Notes: a model not told the origin generated them from the letters alone. Counted from the first letter of the stretch, positions 47,814 to 57,179 are shown. The stretch: DNA of 64,000 bases from Polynucleobacter meluiroseus (GCA_945901245.1 CAMDKY010000001.1:1-64000), one strand, 5' to 3'. Translations and numbers: made by a program.

Positions 47814-48659
47814 ATGGAAACGCCACCCCTATTTCAGTCGCGCATCGGCCTAGGTACCTGGCAGATGGGTGAAGACCCCAGTCAAGCCAAGGCAGAGTGC
47901 GCAGCTATCACGCATGCACTCGCGGTCGGATACCGCCTAATTGATTCCGCAGAAATGTACGCCGACGGCACTGCTGAATCGCTGGTTGGCAAGGCTCTAG
48001 GCTCCTTCGCTTCCAGTCGCCGTACTGAAGTGACTTTAGTCTCCAAGGTACTGCCGCACAACGCTAATAAGAATGGCACGATCAAAGCCTGTGAAGCCAG
48101 TTTGCGGCGCATGCAATGCGATTACTTAGACCATTACTTATTGCACTGGCAAGGCAGTCATTCCTATGAGAGCACAATCGAAGGATTTTTAACGCTGCAA
48201 GAGCGTGGCCTGATTCGCCATTTTGGTGTGAGTAACTTTGACCTAAAGGCGCTGCAGTCCTGGCGCAAAGCTGAAGCGAATGTCGGATCCCCCTCTCAAT
48301 GCCAAAGTAATCAGGTGTATTACGCCCTCAATGAGCGCGGCATTGAGTTTGATTTACTGCCTGGCATGAGCACCCTGAATATCGCCCTGATGGCGTACTC
48401 GCCACTCGGCACGGGTAATCTCGCACAGCATGCCGGCTTATCCCTGCTGGCAGCCGAGCATGGATTTACTGCTGCCCAACTCGCGCTCGCATGGATTTTG
48501 CGCCACCCGCACGCCGTCGCCATTCCGAAATCCACCCATCTCGCCCGCATTGAAGAAAACTGGCAAGCAAGTCAAATCCAATTGAGTGCTGCCACCTTGA
48601 ATCAATTGGATGCCCTCTTTAAGTCACCAACGCGCGCTAGCCCATTGGCGATCATTTAA
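47814..48659 (+). CDS. Aldo/keto reductase
   Basis: 281 residues of the NADPH-dependent TIM-barrel reductase family. The catalytic tetrad is visible: Asp and Tyr in LIDSAEMYADG, Lys in VSKVLP and His in YYLLHWQG-like (HYLLHWQG). The C-terminal IPKSTHLARIEEN is the cofactor phosphate loop. ATG at 47814 fits the family; a TTG 18 bases upstream would also be open. The GNAT gene follows after 14 bases. Confidence 0.9.
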   Translation: METPPLFQSRIGLGTWQMGEDPSQAKAECAAITHALAVGYRLIDSAEMYADGTAESLVGKALGSFASSRRTEVTLVSKVLPHNANKNGTIKACEASLRRMQCDYLDHYLLHWQGSHSYESTIEGFLTLQERGLIRHFGVSNFDLKALQSWRKAEANVGSPSQCQSNQVYYALNERGIEFDLLPGMSTLNIALMAYSPLGTGNLAQHAGLSLLAAEHGFTAAQLALAWILRHPHAVAIPKSTHLARIEENWQASQIQLSAATLNQLDALFKSPTRASPLAII

Positions 48660-48673
48660 ATCGGTAAGCCGAG

Positions 48674-49123
48674 TTGATTGCAATTGACACTCAGCCTTGG
48701 CTAACGGCACGCGATGCGGCATACGCTATTCGCTATGCTGTTTTTATCGAAGAGCAAGGCATTCCTGCCGCATTGGAGATCGATGCCTACGACCCCATTG
48801 CCGTACATGCGCTGGCCTTCTTGGATGGTCAGTGCGTTGCTACCGCACGAGTCTATCTGGATGAGCAGGATCCCAGTAAAGCCAAGATCGGGCGGATGGC
48901 GGTGCTCAAGGAATTTCGTGGTCAGGGCATTGGAACAGCGCTACTCGGTGAAGCGATCCGCGCCGGAATGATGCAAGGTGCAAGTGTATTTGAGCTCCAT
49001 GCCCAGCAAAGCGCGGTTCCTTTTTACGCCAAACTGCAATTTAAACCGGATGGCGCCATCTTTGACGAGGTGGGCATTCCCCATCAGTGTATGCGGCTGG
49101 TTCTGGGCACTTCAGCACCGTAA
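48674..49123 (+). CDS. GNAT-family N-acetyltransferase
   Basis: 149 residues. Family signs are YAIRYAVFIEEQGIP at the N-terminus and the acetyl-CoA loop RMAVLKEFRGQGIGTALL near residues 73-90; the C-terminal half has FYAKLQFKPDG. This pattern is of the ElaA/YjcF-like branch with unknown acceptor. The start appears to be TTG at 48674, since no in-frame ATG precedes the fold; 14 bases after the aldo/keto reductase, so co-transcribed. Confidence 0.85.
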   Translation: MIAIDTQPWLTARDAAYAIRYAVFIEEQGIPAALEIDAYDPIAVHALAFLDGQCVATARVYLDEQDPSKAKIGRMAVLKEFRGQGIGTALLGEAIRAGMMQGASVFELHAQQSAVPFYAKLQFKPDGAIFDEVGIPHQCMRLVLGTSAP

Positions 49124-49199
49124 TACCCCAAGGGGATTATGATGGTCTGTTTTCTGCTGCCAATCAGTGCAAACGGCGGATTAATCTAGGGACTTTTTC

Positions 49200-49748
49200 A
49201 TGGCATTGCGCGCAACCATTCATAAAGCAGAACTCCACATCTCCGATGGCGATCGCTACTACTATGCTAGTCACCCCTTAACGATTGCAAAGCATCCGTC
49301 TGAGACCGATGAGCGCATGATGATTCGCATCATTGCCTTTGCCCTTAATGCCCAAGAACATTTGGCTTTTACCAAAGGATTAAGCGATACGGATGAGCCC
49401 GATATTTGGGTGAAAGACCTTACCGGCGCCATCAACCTATGGATTGATATTGGCCAACCCGAAGAGCGGCGTATTCTGAAAGCCTGCGGCCGTTCTGATC
49501 AAGTAGCAGTCTATTGTTATGCGGGCAATACCAGCAAACTGTGGTGGGATGGCATCAAAAACAAGCTAGAGCGCGCCCGCAACCTGAGCATTGTCGCCAT
49601 ACCTGAAGAGCAGTCCAAGGCCTTAATTGCGCTGGTGGAGCGCAGCATGATTATTCACATCAATATTCAGGATGGTGAAATGCTCGTGTCTGCCGATCAA
49701 GGTCAAGTCACGGTCATTCCGGAAATCTGGAAAGCACCTACCAACTAA
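49200..49748 (+). CDS. yaeQ: YaeQ family protein
   Basis: 182 residues with the YaeQ landmarks: ATIHKAELHISDGDRYYY at the start, HPSETDERMMIRIIAFAL near residue 33, and WIDIGQPEERRILKACGR around 80. The fold is a variant of the PD-(D/E)XK nuclease superfamily, but activity is not established. AGGGA lies eight bases before ATG. It leads a packed set with PIN, DUF1653 and slyX genes (gaps of 16, -1 and 11 bases). Confidence 0.92.
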   Translation: MALRATIHKAELHISDGDRYYYASHPLTIAKHPSETDERMMIRIIAFALNAQEHLAFTKGLSDTDEPDIWVKDLTGAINLWIDIGQPEERRILKACGRSDQVAVYCYAGNTSKLWWDGIKNKLERARNLSIVAIPEEQSKALIALVERSMIIHINIQDGEMLVSADQGQVTVIPEIWKAPTN

Positions 49749-49764
49749 GGCATTTAGTTAAACA

Positions 49765-50232
49765 GTGAATCCCACTTTTACTGACATGAAACCCCGCTTA
49801 GTCCTCGACACTAATGTCATTTTAGATTTACTGGTGTTTCAAGATCCAGCTGCTGAGGTCGTGCGGATGGCGCTCGATGCAAAACTAGTAGATGCAGTAC
49901 GCACTGAAGCATCAATGCTAGAGCTCATCGATGTAATTCAGCGTCCAATCTTTAAGCTAAGCCAACAAGAACAAGAAATGATTCTCCAGGTATGGGAACG
50001 TAGTACTAGACTGCTGGAGAATGCGGCGATTGAGCCGGCTCCGTTTGCTTGCCGTGATACGGATGATCAAGTCTTTATCAATATGGCCTACAGTATTCGG
50101 CCGGCCTTACTATTGAGTAAAGATCTGCGCGTATTGGAACTGCGCCGCACTGCTATGCGTTATGGTATCGAGATCACTCAGGATTACGAGCGCATACAGG
50201 ACTTTTCTACCCCATCAACTGAAAGCCTCTGA
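49765..50232 (+). CDS. PIN-domain protein (putative RNase, COG1569-like)
   Basis: 155 residues. The acidic PIN motifs are LVLDTNVILDLL near the start, an internal Glu (EASMLELIDVI), CRDTDDQVFINMA near 100, and LLSKDLRVLEL. The gene may start at GTG 49765 or at ATG 49786 (MKPRLVLD). No antitoxin-like gene stands beside it; the neighbours are yaeQ and DUF1653, so it need not be a toxin. The stop overlaps the next start by one base. Confidence 0.85.
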   Translation: MNPTFTDMKPRLVLDTNVILDLLVFQDPAAEVVRMALDAKLVDAVRTEASMLELIDVIQRPIFKLSQQEQEMILQVWERSTRLLENAAIEPAPFACRDTDDQVFINMAYSIRPALLLSKDLRVLELRRTAMRYGIEITQDYERIQDFSTPSTESL

Positions 50233-50465
50233 TGACACAAAAACCCCGCATGGCACAAGCATCCGATGGACGCTTTGCGCCCAACACCCAACTCCGGCAC
50301 GTGAAGACCGGTGGCCTCTATCGGGTGGTTTGTTTGGCTAATGTCGAAGCCGACTTAGCGCCTGCGTACGTGTATGAGTCCCTGCAAACCCATGATTTTT
50401 GGATTCGGCCTCAAGCCGAAATGGAAGATGGCCGCTTTGTAGTAATGCCATCGAAAACCAATTAG
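50232..50465 (+). CDS. DUF1653 domain protein
   Basis: 77 residues, small beta-rich protein recognised by LRHVKTGGLYRVVCLANVE, the pattern of DUF1653, and the WIRP segment toward the end. Function unknown. The start overlaps the PIN stop (TGATG), so it is translated with it, and slyX follows after 11 bases. Confidence 0.82.
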   Translation: MTQKPRMAQASDGRFAPNTQLRHVKTGGLYRVVCLANVEADLAPAYVYESLQTHDFWIRPQAEMEDGRFVVMPSKTN

Positions 50466-50476
50466 GAGGCGCTGCC

Positions 50477-50701
50477 ATGTCAAGTGAAGAACGCATTACC
50501 AATTTAGAAGTAAAGCTCAGTTTTACAGAGGACTTGATTGAAAACCTCAATCAAACAATCTACAAACAACAGCAGCAAATTGAATATTTGTACCGCGAGA
50601 TCAAGTCACTGAAGGAGCAGATGAGCGCGAGCGGCTCTGAAGGACTGGGTGGCGGTAACGACGCGAGAGACTTGCGCGACGAAATACCGCCCCACTACTA
50701 A
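50477..50701 (+). CDS. slyX: SlyX family coiled-coil protein
   Basis: 74 residues. A heptad-rich helix from about residue 4 to 50 (ERITNLEVKLSFTEDLIENL, QQQQIEYLYREIKSL) forms a coiled coil, and the end ..IPPHY matches the conserved SlyX C-terminus. AGGAGG lies seven bases before ATG. Function of SlyX is not established. It closes the yaeQ-PIN-DUF1653-slyX unit. Confidence 0.9.
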   Translation: MSSEERITNLEVKLSFTEDLIENLNQTIYKQQQQIEYLYREIKSLKEQMSASGSEGLGGGNDARDLRDEIPPHY

Positions 50702-50708
50702 ACCGCAA

Positions 50709-51857
50709 TTAGGCTGCTACTGCGGCCACCGACTGAATCTGATCCATGGCTTTTTCCAGATGAGCCACGGTGCGATCCACGTGCGTCAACTTTTCTAAAC
50801 CAAATAAACCGATGCGGAAAGTTCTAAAATCTGGGCGCTCATCGCACTGCAAAGGTACGCCGGCAGCAGTTTGCAAGCCCAAGGCAATAAATTTCTTACC
50901 CGTCTGAATATCTGGATCTTCGGTATAGCTCACCACCACACCCGCCGCTTCAAATCCCGGAGCAGCTACTGAGGGGTAGCCGCGCTCAACCAACATCGCG
51001 CGTACTTTTTTACCCAATTCGATTTGCTGATTGCGCAAGTGATCAAAGCCCAAGGCTTGCGTTTCTTGCATCACGTTACGTAAAATCTTCAAGGCGTCGG
51101 TTGGCATCGTGGTGTGATACACGTGGCCACCTTTTTCGTAGGTTTCCATGATCTGCAACCACTTTTTCAGATCGGTTGAAAAGCTAGTGCTCTGCGTGCT
51201 GTCGATCTGAGTGCGTGCGCGTGCGCTTAAACCAATTAAGGCACAGCAGGGTGAGCTGCTCCAACCCTTTTGTGGGGCGCTAATCACCACGTCTACCTTG
51301 CACGCCTTCATGTCGACCCACATTGCGCCAGAAGCGATGCAATCCAGCACAAACAAGCCACCAACCGACTCCACCGCATCACCTACTGCGCGCAGGTAGT
51401 CCGCTGGCAGAATAATACCGGCCGAAGTTTCTACGTGGGGGGCAAAGACAACGGCTGGCTTCTCTTTTTTAATGTAAGCCACTACCTCGTCAATCGGGGC
51501 TGGTGCGTATGGCGCCTGCGTGGTGTTTTCGACTTGCTTACCCTTAATCACATGAATGTCTTGCGTAATATTGGCCATATCGAAAATTTGCGTCCAACGG
51601 TAGCTAAACCAGCCGTTACGTAAGACCAAGATCTTTTCTTGGTTGGCAAATTGACGCGCCACTGCTTCCATACCAAACGTGCCGCTACCAGGGACGACAA
51701 TCGCCGAGCTCGCCTGATAGGCATCCTTCAATACGCTAGAGATGTCAACCATGACTTTTTTGAACTCTTCCGACATGTGGTTAAGCGAGCGGTCGGTATA
51801 AACCACTGAAAATTCCAACAAGCCATCGGGATCAACGTTTGGAAGCAAGCCAGGCAT
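50709..51857 (-). CDS. Class V aminotransferase (alanine-glyoxylate/serine-glyoxylate type)
   Basis: 382-residue PLP enzyme. The PLP Lys is in SAPQKGWSSSPCCALIGLS near residue 200, the Asp that holds the pyridine N in FVLDCIASG, and the GTFGMEAVARQF loop near the N-terminus. Start ATG 51857 has an AAAGGAGA site; an upstream ATG at 51890 would extend past it. Substrate may be Ser, Ala or 2-aminoethylphosphonate-like amines with glyoxylate or pyruvate; sequence alone does not decide. Confidence 0.88.
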   Translation of the reverse strand: MPGLLPNVDPDGLLEFSVVYTDRSLNHMSEEFKKVMVDISSVLKDAYQASSAIVVPGSGTFGMEAVARQFANQEKILVLRNGWFSYRWTQIFDMANITQDIHVIKGKQVENTTQAPYAPAPIDEVVAYIKKEKPAVVFAPHVETSAGIILPADYLRAVGDAVESVGGLFVLDCIASGAMWVDMKACKVDVVISAPQKGWSSSPCCALIGLSARARTQIDSTQSTSFSTDLKKWLQIMETYEKGGHVYHTTMPTDALKILRNVMQETQALGFDHLRNQQIELGKKVRAMLVERGYPSVAAPGFEAAGVVVSYTEDPDIQTGKKFIALGLQTAAGVPLQCDERPDFRTFRIGLFGLEKLTHVDRTVAHLEKAMDQIQSVAAVAA

Positions 51858-51933
51858 GCTATCTCCTTTAATGTAAGCAATAACCCACAATGATACTGGT
51901 CATCGGCAAACTACGTGTTTCTAAGGATATGGC

Positions 51934-52164
51934 CTAGCGATAAGGCCGCGTGGCGGTTTCGAGGGCAACAGAGTGGCCTCTTTCCGCCATGTGGTGGAGC
52001 TTGGCTAGCAGCTCTTTAATCTCCCGATCGCTTAAAGGAGCCAGTTTTTCAGGTATTAAGCCGTAATTTTCCACCATCAGGCGAATCGCACTGCGGCGCC
52101 CCAGGATCTTGATTAGAAAATACAGGCCCAATAAAACGGCTAAAACAATAACAAGAATGGACAT
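51934..52164 (-). CDS. Small single-pass membrane protein, unknown
   Basis: 76 residues from ATG 52164. Residues 2-20 are hydrophobic (SILVIVLAVLLGLYFLIKIL), followed by a basic GRRSA and a helical cytoplasmic tail with LSDREIKELLAKLHHMAERGH. No family recognised. It lies between umuC and the aminotransferase gene on the same strand, 65 bases after umuC; no clear ribosome binding site. An upstream ATG at 52218 is less plausible. Confidence 0.6.
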   Translation of the reverse strand: MSILVIVLAVLLGLYFLIKILGRRSAIRLMVENYGLIPEKLAPLSDREIKELLAKLHHMAERGHSVALETATRPYR

Positions 52165-52229
52165 AAATTGAGCGTAAAAAAATGGTCTGCAATGGCAAAT
52201 AAGCTTGAATCTTAGCAAACCCCGCTGGC

Positions 52230-53546
52230 TTATTTGGCAAACGGCAACTCATCCCAGCAGGTGGTGTAGTGGGGCGAGCAATTTTCAGAGCGCATGGCCC
52301 AGCCCACAGTATTACCCATTGCCGCCGAATGCACGGTCTTTTTTCCAAAACGGGTATTGAGGGCATCCATTGCTTTCATCAATTCGGCTGACTTGTGATT
52401 CCAGCTGCGATCATCAAATAAGCTCTGTTGCTGCTGCGCCTTTTCTGAAATGCCGCTGAGTACAACACCCGCTTTTTTATAGCGGTAACCAGCTTTAAAA
52501 ATCTGCCGCAAGCCCGCGAGCGCGGCCTCCGTCAATACAAGGGTGTCATCGCATGCCTCCACCAGTCCAATCGCAATGCTTGGACTGTATTGCAGCTCGC
52601 TCGGCTTAAAACGATTGGTACGCACAAATACCTGAATCATTGCCGCTACGGATGCTTGGGCACGCAACTTTTCGCAGGCCCTGGCCATGTGGGTGGCGAC
52701 GGATTCCTCAAGCTCTTCTCGGCTAATGACTGCCCGACCAAAGCTACGCGATGCAATGATTTGCTGTTTGGCTGGCACCACTTCCTCGAGCTCTAAACAG
52801 GAAATACCGTTGAGCTCACTGCATGTACGCTCCATCACGACACCAAAGTGGGTACGCAGGGTTTTTGGTGAAGTACGGCGCAAATCGCCCACCGTCTGAA
52901 TGCCCATCGCTTGCAGACGTAAGTTGATCTGGCGGCCCACGCCCCACACCTCACCCACCTCGGTAATTGCTAGCCAATGCTCGAGCTCTGCGCTTGTTAA
53001 TGCATTCAGGTCACACACTCCATTGAATACAGCATGTTTTTTGGCCAGATGATTAGCTAACTTAGCCAAGGTTTTAGAGGCGCCCATACCCACGCACACC
53101 GGCAATCCAGTCCATTGCCGAATACGACTGCGCATGGTCTCTCCCATTGCAATTGAGCTCGGATAAAGATGGGTGACGGTATCGATGCGTAAAAAACTTT
53201 CATCGATGCTGTAAACCTCCATGTCTGGTGAAAAGTCCCGCAAAATGGAAACTACGCGATCACTCATGTCGCCGTATAAGGTGTAGTTTGACGATAGCGC
53301 CTGTATGCCATGCTGGGCTGCTAAGTCCTTGAGCAAAAACCAGGGCGTTGCCATCTTCACGCCCAAGGCTTTCACTTCGCTGCTGCGCGCTACGGCGCAG
53401 CCATCGTTATTGGATAACACCACCAGCGGCACACCCTCTAGGCGTGGCTGAAAGACACGCTCGCATGAAACGTAAAAGTTATTGACGTCCACTAAAGCAA
53501 AATGCGCGGCGCGCGGCGCTACCCCCATCGCTGCCCCCATGGTCAA
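52230..53546 (-). CDS. umuC: DNA polymerase V catalytic subunit UmuC
   Basis: 438-residue Y-family translesion polymerase. Catalytic acids are Asp20 in [15 protein letters not shown] and Asp115/Glu116 in SIDESF; the steric-gate region and the C-terminal little-finger and UmuC tail are present. Acts with UmuD' in SOS mutagenesis and damage bypass. The first codons overlap the umuD stop by four bases. The start could also be one of two internal ATGs (residues 3 or 7). Confidence 0.95.
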   Translation of the reverse strand: MTMGAAMGVAPRAAHFALVDVNNFYVSCERVFQPRLEGVPLVVLSNNDGCAVARSSEVKALGVKMATPWFLLKDLAAQHGIQALSSNYTLYGDMSDRVVSILRDFSPDMEVYSIDESFLRIDTVTHLYPSSIAMGETMRSRIRQWTGLPVCVGMGASKTLAKLANHLAKKHAVFNGVCDLNALTSAELEHWLAITEVGEVWGVGRQINLRLQAMGIQTVGDLRRTSPKTLRTHFGVVMERTCSELNGISCLELEEVVPAKQQIIASRSFGRAVISREELEESVATHMARACEKLRAQASVAAMIQVFVRTNRFKPSELQYSPSIAIGLVEACDDTLVLTEAALAGLRQIFKAGYRYKKAGVVLSGISEKAQQQQSLFDDRSWNHKSAELMKAMDALNTRFGKKTVHSAAMGNTVGWAMRSENCSPHYTTCWDELPFAK

Positions 53547-54064
53547 GAATGGACCGTGTTGCGCTGCTCAGCATGCGGCACTTTTTTATTGCTGTATTTA
53601 CGTACTACGCCAACCACCACCCCCCAGACTTGCAACTCAGCGCCATCCGTAAAGGTGATTGCTGGGTAGTTGGGGTTTTCAGGGCGTAGCTCGATCGTGC
53701 CGCGGTATTTGTATAAACGCTTAATGGTGTAGTCGCCATTCACCACGGCGACGATGATGTCCTGGTGCTTGGGCTTGAGCGCTCGGTCCACCACCACCTT
53801 ATCGCCATCTTCAATGCTCGCACCCACCATCGAATCGCCGCGCACGGTAAACAAAAAGGTAGCCGGCTTATTCTGAATCAAGTACTGATTGAGGTCGAGC
53901 GCATCCTCGACGTAGTCTCCTGCCGGCGAGGGAAAGCCAGCAGATAAGCCATGCACCAGTAGGCGCAACTCAGAAGGTGGCGCCTCAAAGGCAAGGCGTT
54001 CAGGGGTTTGGCTCAGCCCTAACTCAGAAACAGCTGGAATGGGCCTTAAAACAGGGGTATTCAT
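53543..54064 (-). CDS. umuD: UmuD, self-cleaving subunit of DNA polymerase V
   Basis: 173 residues of the LexA/UmuD S24 protease family. The cleavage site is Ala42-Gly43 in [11 protein letters not shown] (E. coli has Cys-Gly), the nucleophile is Ser78 in GDSM and the general base Lys115 in YTIKRL. The N-terminal arm of 42 residues is longer than the 24 of E. coli UmuD. RecA filaments would trigger cleavage to UmuD'. A consensus LexA box sits 19 bases before its ATG, so it is SOS-controlled and leads the umuDC operon. Confidence 0.95.
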   Translation of the reverse strand: MNTPVLRPIPAVSELGLSQTPERLAFEAPPSELRLLVHGLSAGFPSPAGDYVEDALDLNQYLIQNKPATFLFTVRGDSMVGASIEDGDKVVVDRALKPKHQDIIVAVVNGDYTIKRLYKYRGTIELRPENPNYPAITFTDGAELQVWGVVVGVVRKYSNKKVPHAEQRNTVHS

Positions 54065-54082
54065 GGTGGGATTTCGTTAAAG

Positions 54083-54128
54083 TACTGTATAAAAACACAG
54101 TATAAACACCCCATCCTAAAAATATCAA
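54083..54128 (-). promoter_or_regulatory. SOS promoter with LexA box upstream of umuDC
   Basis: The palindrome TACTGT-ATAAAAAC-ACAGTA at 54083-54102 matches the CTGT-N8-ACAG LexA site of gamma/betaproteobacteria. On the minus strand the -35 TTGATA (54123-54128) and -10 TATACT (54099-54104) are 18 bases apart, and the -10 overlaps the box, so LexA would block polymerase directly. Confidence 0.9.
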
Positions 54129-54227
54129 ATTTACTAAAAGAATTGGCTTTTTAGTACCTATGCCACTGAATTCAGGCCCTTACGACTGGTAAGATCAATT
54201 GCACCCTTTTCCAGAAAGCACCTCGCC

Positions 54228-54602
54228 ATGCCAAACCTCCTCCCCTTTTTTGCGCAATGGGGTCTCACCGCCCTATCCCTATGGGTTGCGAGTTTTATTT
54301 TTGATGGCATTCAGTTTGATGGCGCAGGGGCGCTCATTGTTGCCGCCCTGGTATTAGGTTTTGCTAACGCCATTGTCAAACCCATCCTCATTTTGCTCAC
54401 ACTGCCACTGACGGCCATAACGATGGGCCTCTTCTTGTTGGTGATTAATGCCTTAGTCTTAATGCTGGTCTCCAGCGTGGTGAGTGGCTTTACGATCTCT
54501 GGCTTTTGGACTGCCTTCTTTGCCGGCATCTTTATCTCTGTATTTAGTCTTTTTATTGGTGCCAGCGTGTTTAAAACCGAAGTGCGTTACGAGCGTAAGT
54601 AA
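54228..54602 (+). CDS. Phage holin family IV-like small membrane protein
   Basis: 124 residues with four hydrophobic segments and the family pattern GFANAIVKPILILLTLPLT near residue 45, which is PF04020 (mycobacterial four-TM phage holin superfamily). Despite the name these are common chromosomal proteins with no phage link; no phage genes are nearby. The end overlaps the convergent AsmA gene by 16 bases. Confidence 0.87.
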   Translation: MPNLLPFFAQWGLTALSLWVASFIFDGIQFDGAGALIVAALVLGFANAIVKPILILLTLPLTAITMGLFLLVINALVLMLVSSVVSGFTISGFWTAFFAGIFISVFSLFIGASVFKTEVRYERK

Positions 54603-56473
54603 ATACGATCCCAGCTATGCATGGCTTCACGGCAGGGATGGGGTTTATTCATGACCCCTTCGGCATTTTGGGCGACGATCGATGCGCCGCCCGTTAAAAA
54701 TCCCAGGCCCAGTGCCAACGCTTGATGTACTGCCGCCTCTTTGTTAATACCAACCTGGGGCTTTGCTAAGGTGCCTTGCAAGCGTACTAAATTAGCCAGA
54801 TCAACGCCCGCCGTTAGCCCTGATTTTTCTTTGGGGTAGATGGCCAAATTAATCTGCTCGCTATTGAGATTGACCGATCCAGTTAAAACAATGTTTAAGC
54901 GATCCGTTTCTATGCCAACCGAGTCTTTAACCGAAACTAAGCCACCCTGGATTGGCAGATAGGCGACTGCGCATTCGAGTACCGTCTCATTGCTCTTTTT
55001 GCGCAGCGGGTTAATTGCATCAAATAAAGTAATAAAGACATCGCCACCTTGGTTCATAAAGCTCGATGCAAGGCGCGCACTGCCAATCGTGATCTGGCTT
55101 TGGCCGTTTAAGCTAGAAGCAATTTGATGCGGGCTCACACCACTACTCGTGAGATTAAATGCGGCGCGCATATCGCCACCGCTCACCTTCCCCTTCGAAT
55201 CAGTTGAGGCAAGCAATTGCTCCAAGGTAAAGCCATTAGCCTGGCCCTTAAAGACCCAGCTAGGCATAGCCTGCGTACGAGCAATACGTAAAGAGCCATC
55301 AAACTGGCCCTTACCCAACTGAAATGCCGCCTTGGGAACATCGATCTGCTGTGGACTCAGGCGAGCGCCTATAACTACTTTGTTGAGTACTACTTTGCTG
55401 GGCAGAACTAACTGTGCAATGTCAATATCGAGCGTGCCATTGGCATTGGGCAGGTACTGTAGTGGCAGCGGTACATCACTAAAAAACCGTCCAGTAGGGC
55501 TTGCCGCTGGAGTTGGATTGGATTGCGTAACTGCATTGATCGCCTTAGTAGCGGCCATATTGACGGTTGCTGCTGCCGCTACTGGTTTTGTAGGCGAAGT
55601 GGCGCTGGTAAATGGGGGTAGAACCGATAAATCGAGCTCCTTTGCCTTCAAGGCCAGATCAAACTGACTGGGCTTGGTGGGATTGAGCGCCACCTTGCCG
55701 TTGAATTGCACCGGCTTACTATTTAGCGCTACTTCAAAATCGAATGCCACCTCCATCGCTTCGGTACCCATGCTCTGCAATATCTTCCGAATCGACGTCA
55801 TCTTGCCTTTAACTGTGATGGCAAGCGCATCCTGCTTGAAGTCGGCACTAATCGCTGTATCGCCACCACTCTTTTGCGTCGATAAACGCGAAATCACATA
55901 GGTACTCATGGCGGCGCCACTGGCTTGGTAGTTAACTTGACCATTGATTAAATTGAGGTTTTCGATTGAGACCACATTGCGATCGGTAGCGGTGGCTTCA
56001 CTTGCGGCTTTTGGGGTATTGGCTTGCGGCGCATTGGGCGCAGGCGAACTGGTATTGGTATCGGATGGGACGGGGTCGCCCATCAACCAATTGCCCTCAC
56101 CAGCGCGATTGGTTTCTAGATGCAGCATCAAGCCCGATAATTGAATGCTACTCACCTCAATGCGACGGCTTAGTAGTGGCATCAGGCTAATCTCCAGCGC
56201 TACCTTATCGAGGCTCGCCATTGCTGGCTTCTTGGCCCAACTCGCATTACTTAGGCTCACCTGCTCTGCCGATACTGCAATCCTTGGGAAAAATCCCAAA
56301 CGCACAGGCCCTGCAATGGTTAGCTCCCGCCCCGTTGCTTCACGCACTTCTAAAATAAGCATCTGCGTTAATTTGGCAGGGCTAATGAGGGTGCTTAGGT
56401 AGCTGATGCCTGCTACCAAAAATACCCCCAGTGTGCCGATCGCAATCAGCACTATTTTGTACTTTTGACTCAT
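54587..56473 (-). CDS. AsmA family protein
   Basis: 628 residues with one N-terminal membrane segment (about 6-28) and a large periplasmic part. The N-terminal AsmA pattern (LTQMLILEVREATGRELTIAGPV) and repeated beta strands are followed by an Ala/Thr/Pro-rich spacer near 130-165 and another near 295-325, then the C-terminal AsmA_2 region (GQSQITIGSARL, LNLNSEQINLAIYPKEK-like). AsmA-like proteins carry phospholipids toward the outer membrane. The last residues are unusually Cys/His-containing (NKPHPCREAMHSW). Confidence 0.87.
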   Translation of the reverse strand: MSQKYKIVLIAIGTLGVFLVAGISYLSTLISPAKLTQMLILEVREATGRELTIAGPVRLGFFPRIAVSAEQVSLSNASWAKKPAMASLDKVALEISLMPLLSRRIEVSSIQLSGLMLHLETNRAGEGNWLMGDPVPSDTNTSSPAPNAPQANTPKAASEATATDRNVVSIENLNLINGQVNYQASGAAMSTYVISRLSTQKSGGDTAISADFKQDALAITVKGKMTSIRKILQSMGTEAMEVAFDFEVALNSKPVQFNGKVALNPTKPSQFDLALKAKELDLSVLPPFTSATSPTKPVAAAATVNMAATKAINAVTQSNPTPAASPTGRFFSDVPLPLQYLPNANGTLDIDIAQLVLPSKVVLNKVVIGARLSPQQIDVPKAAFQLGKGQFDGSLRIARTQAMPSWVFKGQANGFTLEQLLASTDSKGKVSGGDMRAAFNLTSSGVSPHQIASSLNGQSQITIGSARLASSFMNQGGDVFITLFDAINPLRKKSNETVLECAVAYLPIQGGLVSVKDSVGIETDRLNIVLTGSVNLNSEQINLAIYPKEKSGLTAGVDLANLVRLQGTLAKPQVGINKEAAVHQALALGLGFLTGGASIVAQNAEGVMNKPHPCREAMHSWDRIYLRS

Positions 56474-56521
56474 CTCGCTTTACGCATTGTTTTGTCCATT
56501 GCTCAATATAGCGTAATCGCC

Positions 56522-56550
56522 TTGGCATGGTCACAATTGAAAGGTATACA
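56522..56550 (+). promoter_or_regulatory. Sigma-70 promoter of the lipocalin gene
   Basis: TTGGCA (56522-56527) and TATACA (56545-56550) are exactly 17 bases apart. The -10 ends eight bases before the ATG at 56559 and no Shine-Dalgarno is present, so transcription would begin at or one or two bases before the start codon. Confidence 0.7.
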
Positions 56551-56558
56551 GTATTGCT

Positions 56559-57176
56559 ATGAACATAACCAACACCAAAACCCACCCCCTTAGTCGATCG
56601 CTGATTGCTGCACTTTGCTTCAGCTTTACTGCGTGGCTAACACTGGCACCGGCTCAAGCCCAATCGACAGAGGTCCCACCTGCGCCGCTCGAAGCAATTG
56701 CCTCGCTCGATGTAGCGCGCTACATGGGCACGTGGTACGAGGTGGCCAAGTACCCTAATTGGTTTCAGAAGCGTTGTATTGCGAACACCAGCGCAAGCTA
56801 TGCCGTGCAGCCTAATGGTATGTTGCAAGTTCTAAATCGTTGCCAAAAAGAAGATGGTTCGATGAGCGAAGCGCTTGGTGCGGCCAAACAAGTAGGCGAC
56901 GCCAACTCCCCTAAATTAGAAGTCCGCTTTGCGCCAGCCTGGCTCTCCTTTTTGCCCTTTGTTTGGGGCAATTACTGGGTGATTGATTTGGATCCGCAAT
57001 ACCAGCTTGCAGCCGTTAGCGAACCCAGCCGCAAATACCTGTGGATTTTATCGCGCACTCAAACCGTTGAGCCCAAGGCCTATGAAGCGCTATTGCAGCG
57101 CTTAAAGCAAAAAGGGTTTAATCTCGACGCAATTGAAATCTCGAAACAAACAACGGCAAATCCAGTTACGCAATAA
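56559..57176 (+). CDS. Lipocalin (Blc-like), exported
   Basis: 205 residues. Signal peptide with core SLIAALCFSFTAWL, cut near AQA-Q; no lipobox Cys, so it should be periplasmic rather than a lipoprotein like E. coli Blc. The lipocalin motif GTWYEVAKYPNWFQKRC lies near residue 57 and the later YWVIDLD and LWILSRT strands fit the barrel. Binds lipophilic ligands such as lysophospholipids. The phosphatase gene follows after three bases. Confidence 0.9.
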   Translation: MNITNTKTHPLSRSLIAALCFSFTAWLTLAPAQAQSTEVPPAPLEAIASLDVARYMGTWYEVAKYPNWFQKRCIANTSASYAVQPNGMLQVLNRCQKEDGSMSEALGAAKQVGDANSPKLEVRFAPAWLSFLPFVWGNYWVIDLDPQYQLAAVSEPSRKYLWILSRTQTVEPKAYEALLQRLKQKGFNLDAIEISKQTTANPVTQ

Positions 57177-57179
57177 GCC

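Noticed and set aside
49765..50232. PIN protein as the toxin of a toxin-antitoxin pair
   Set aside because: No small DNA-binding antitoxin gene precedes or follows it; neighbours are yaeQ and DUF1653.
54228..54602. Holin-family protein as a sign of a prophage
   Set aside because: PF04020 proteins are common chromosomal membrane proteins; no integrase, capsid, lysis or attachment sites are nearby.
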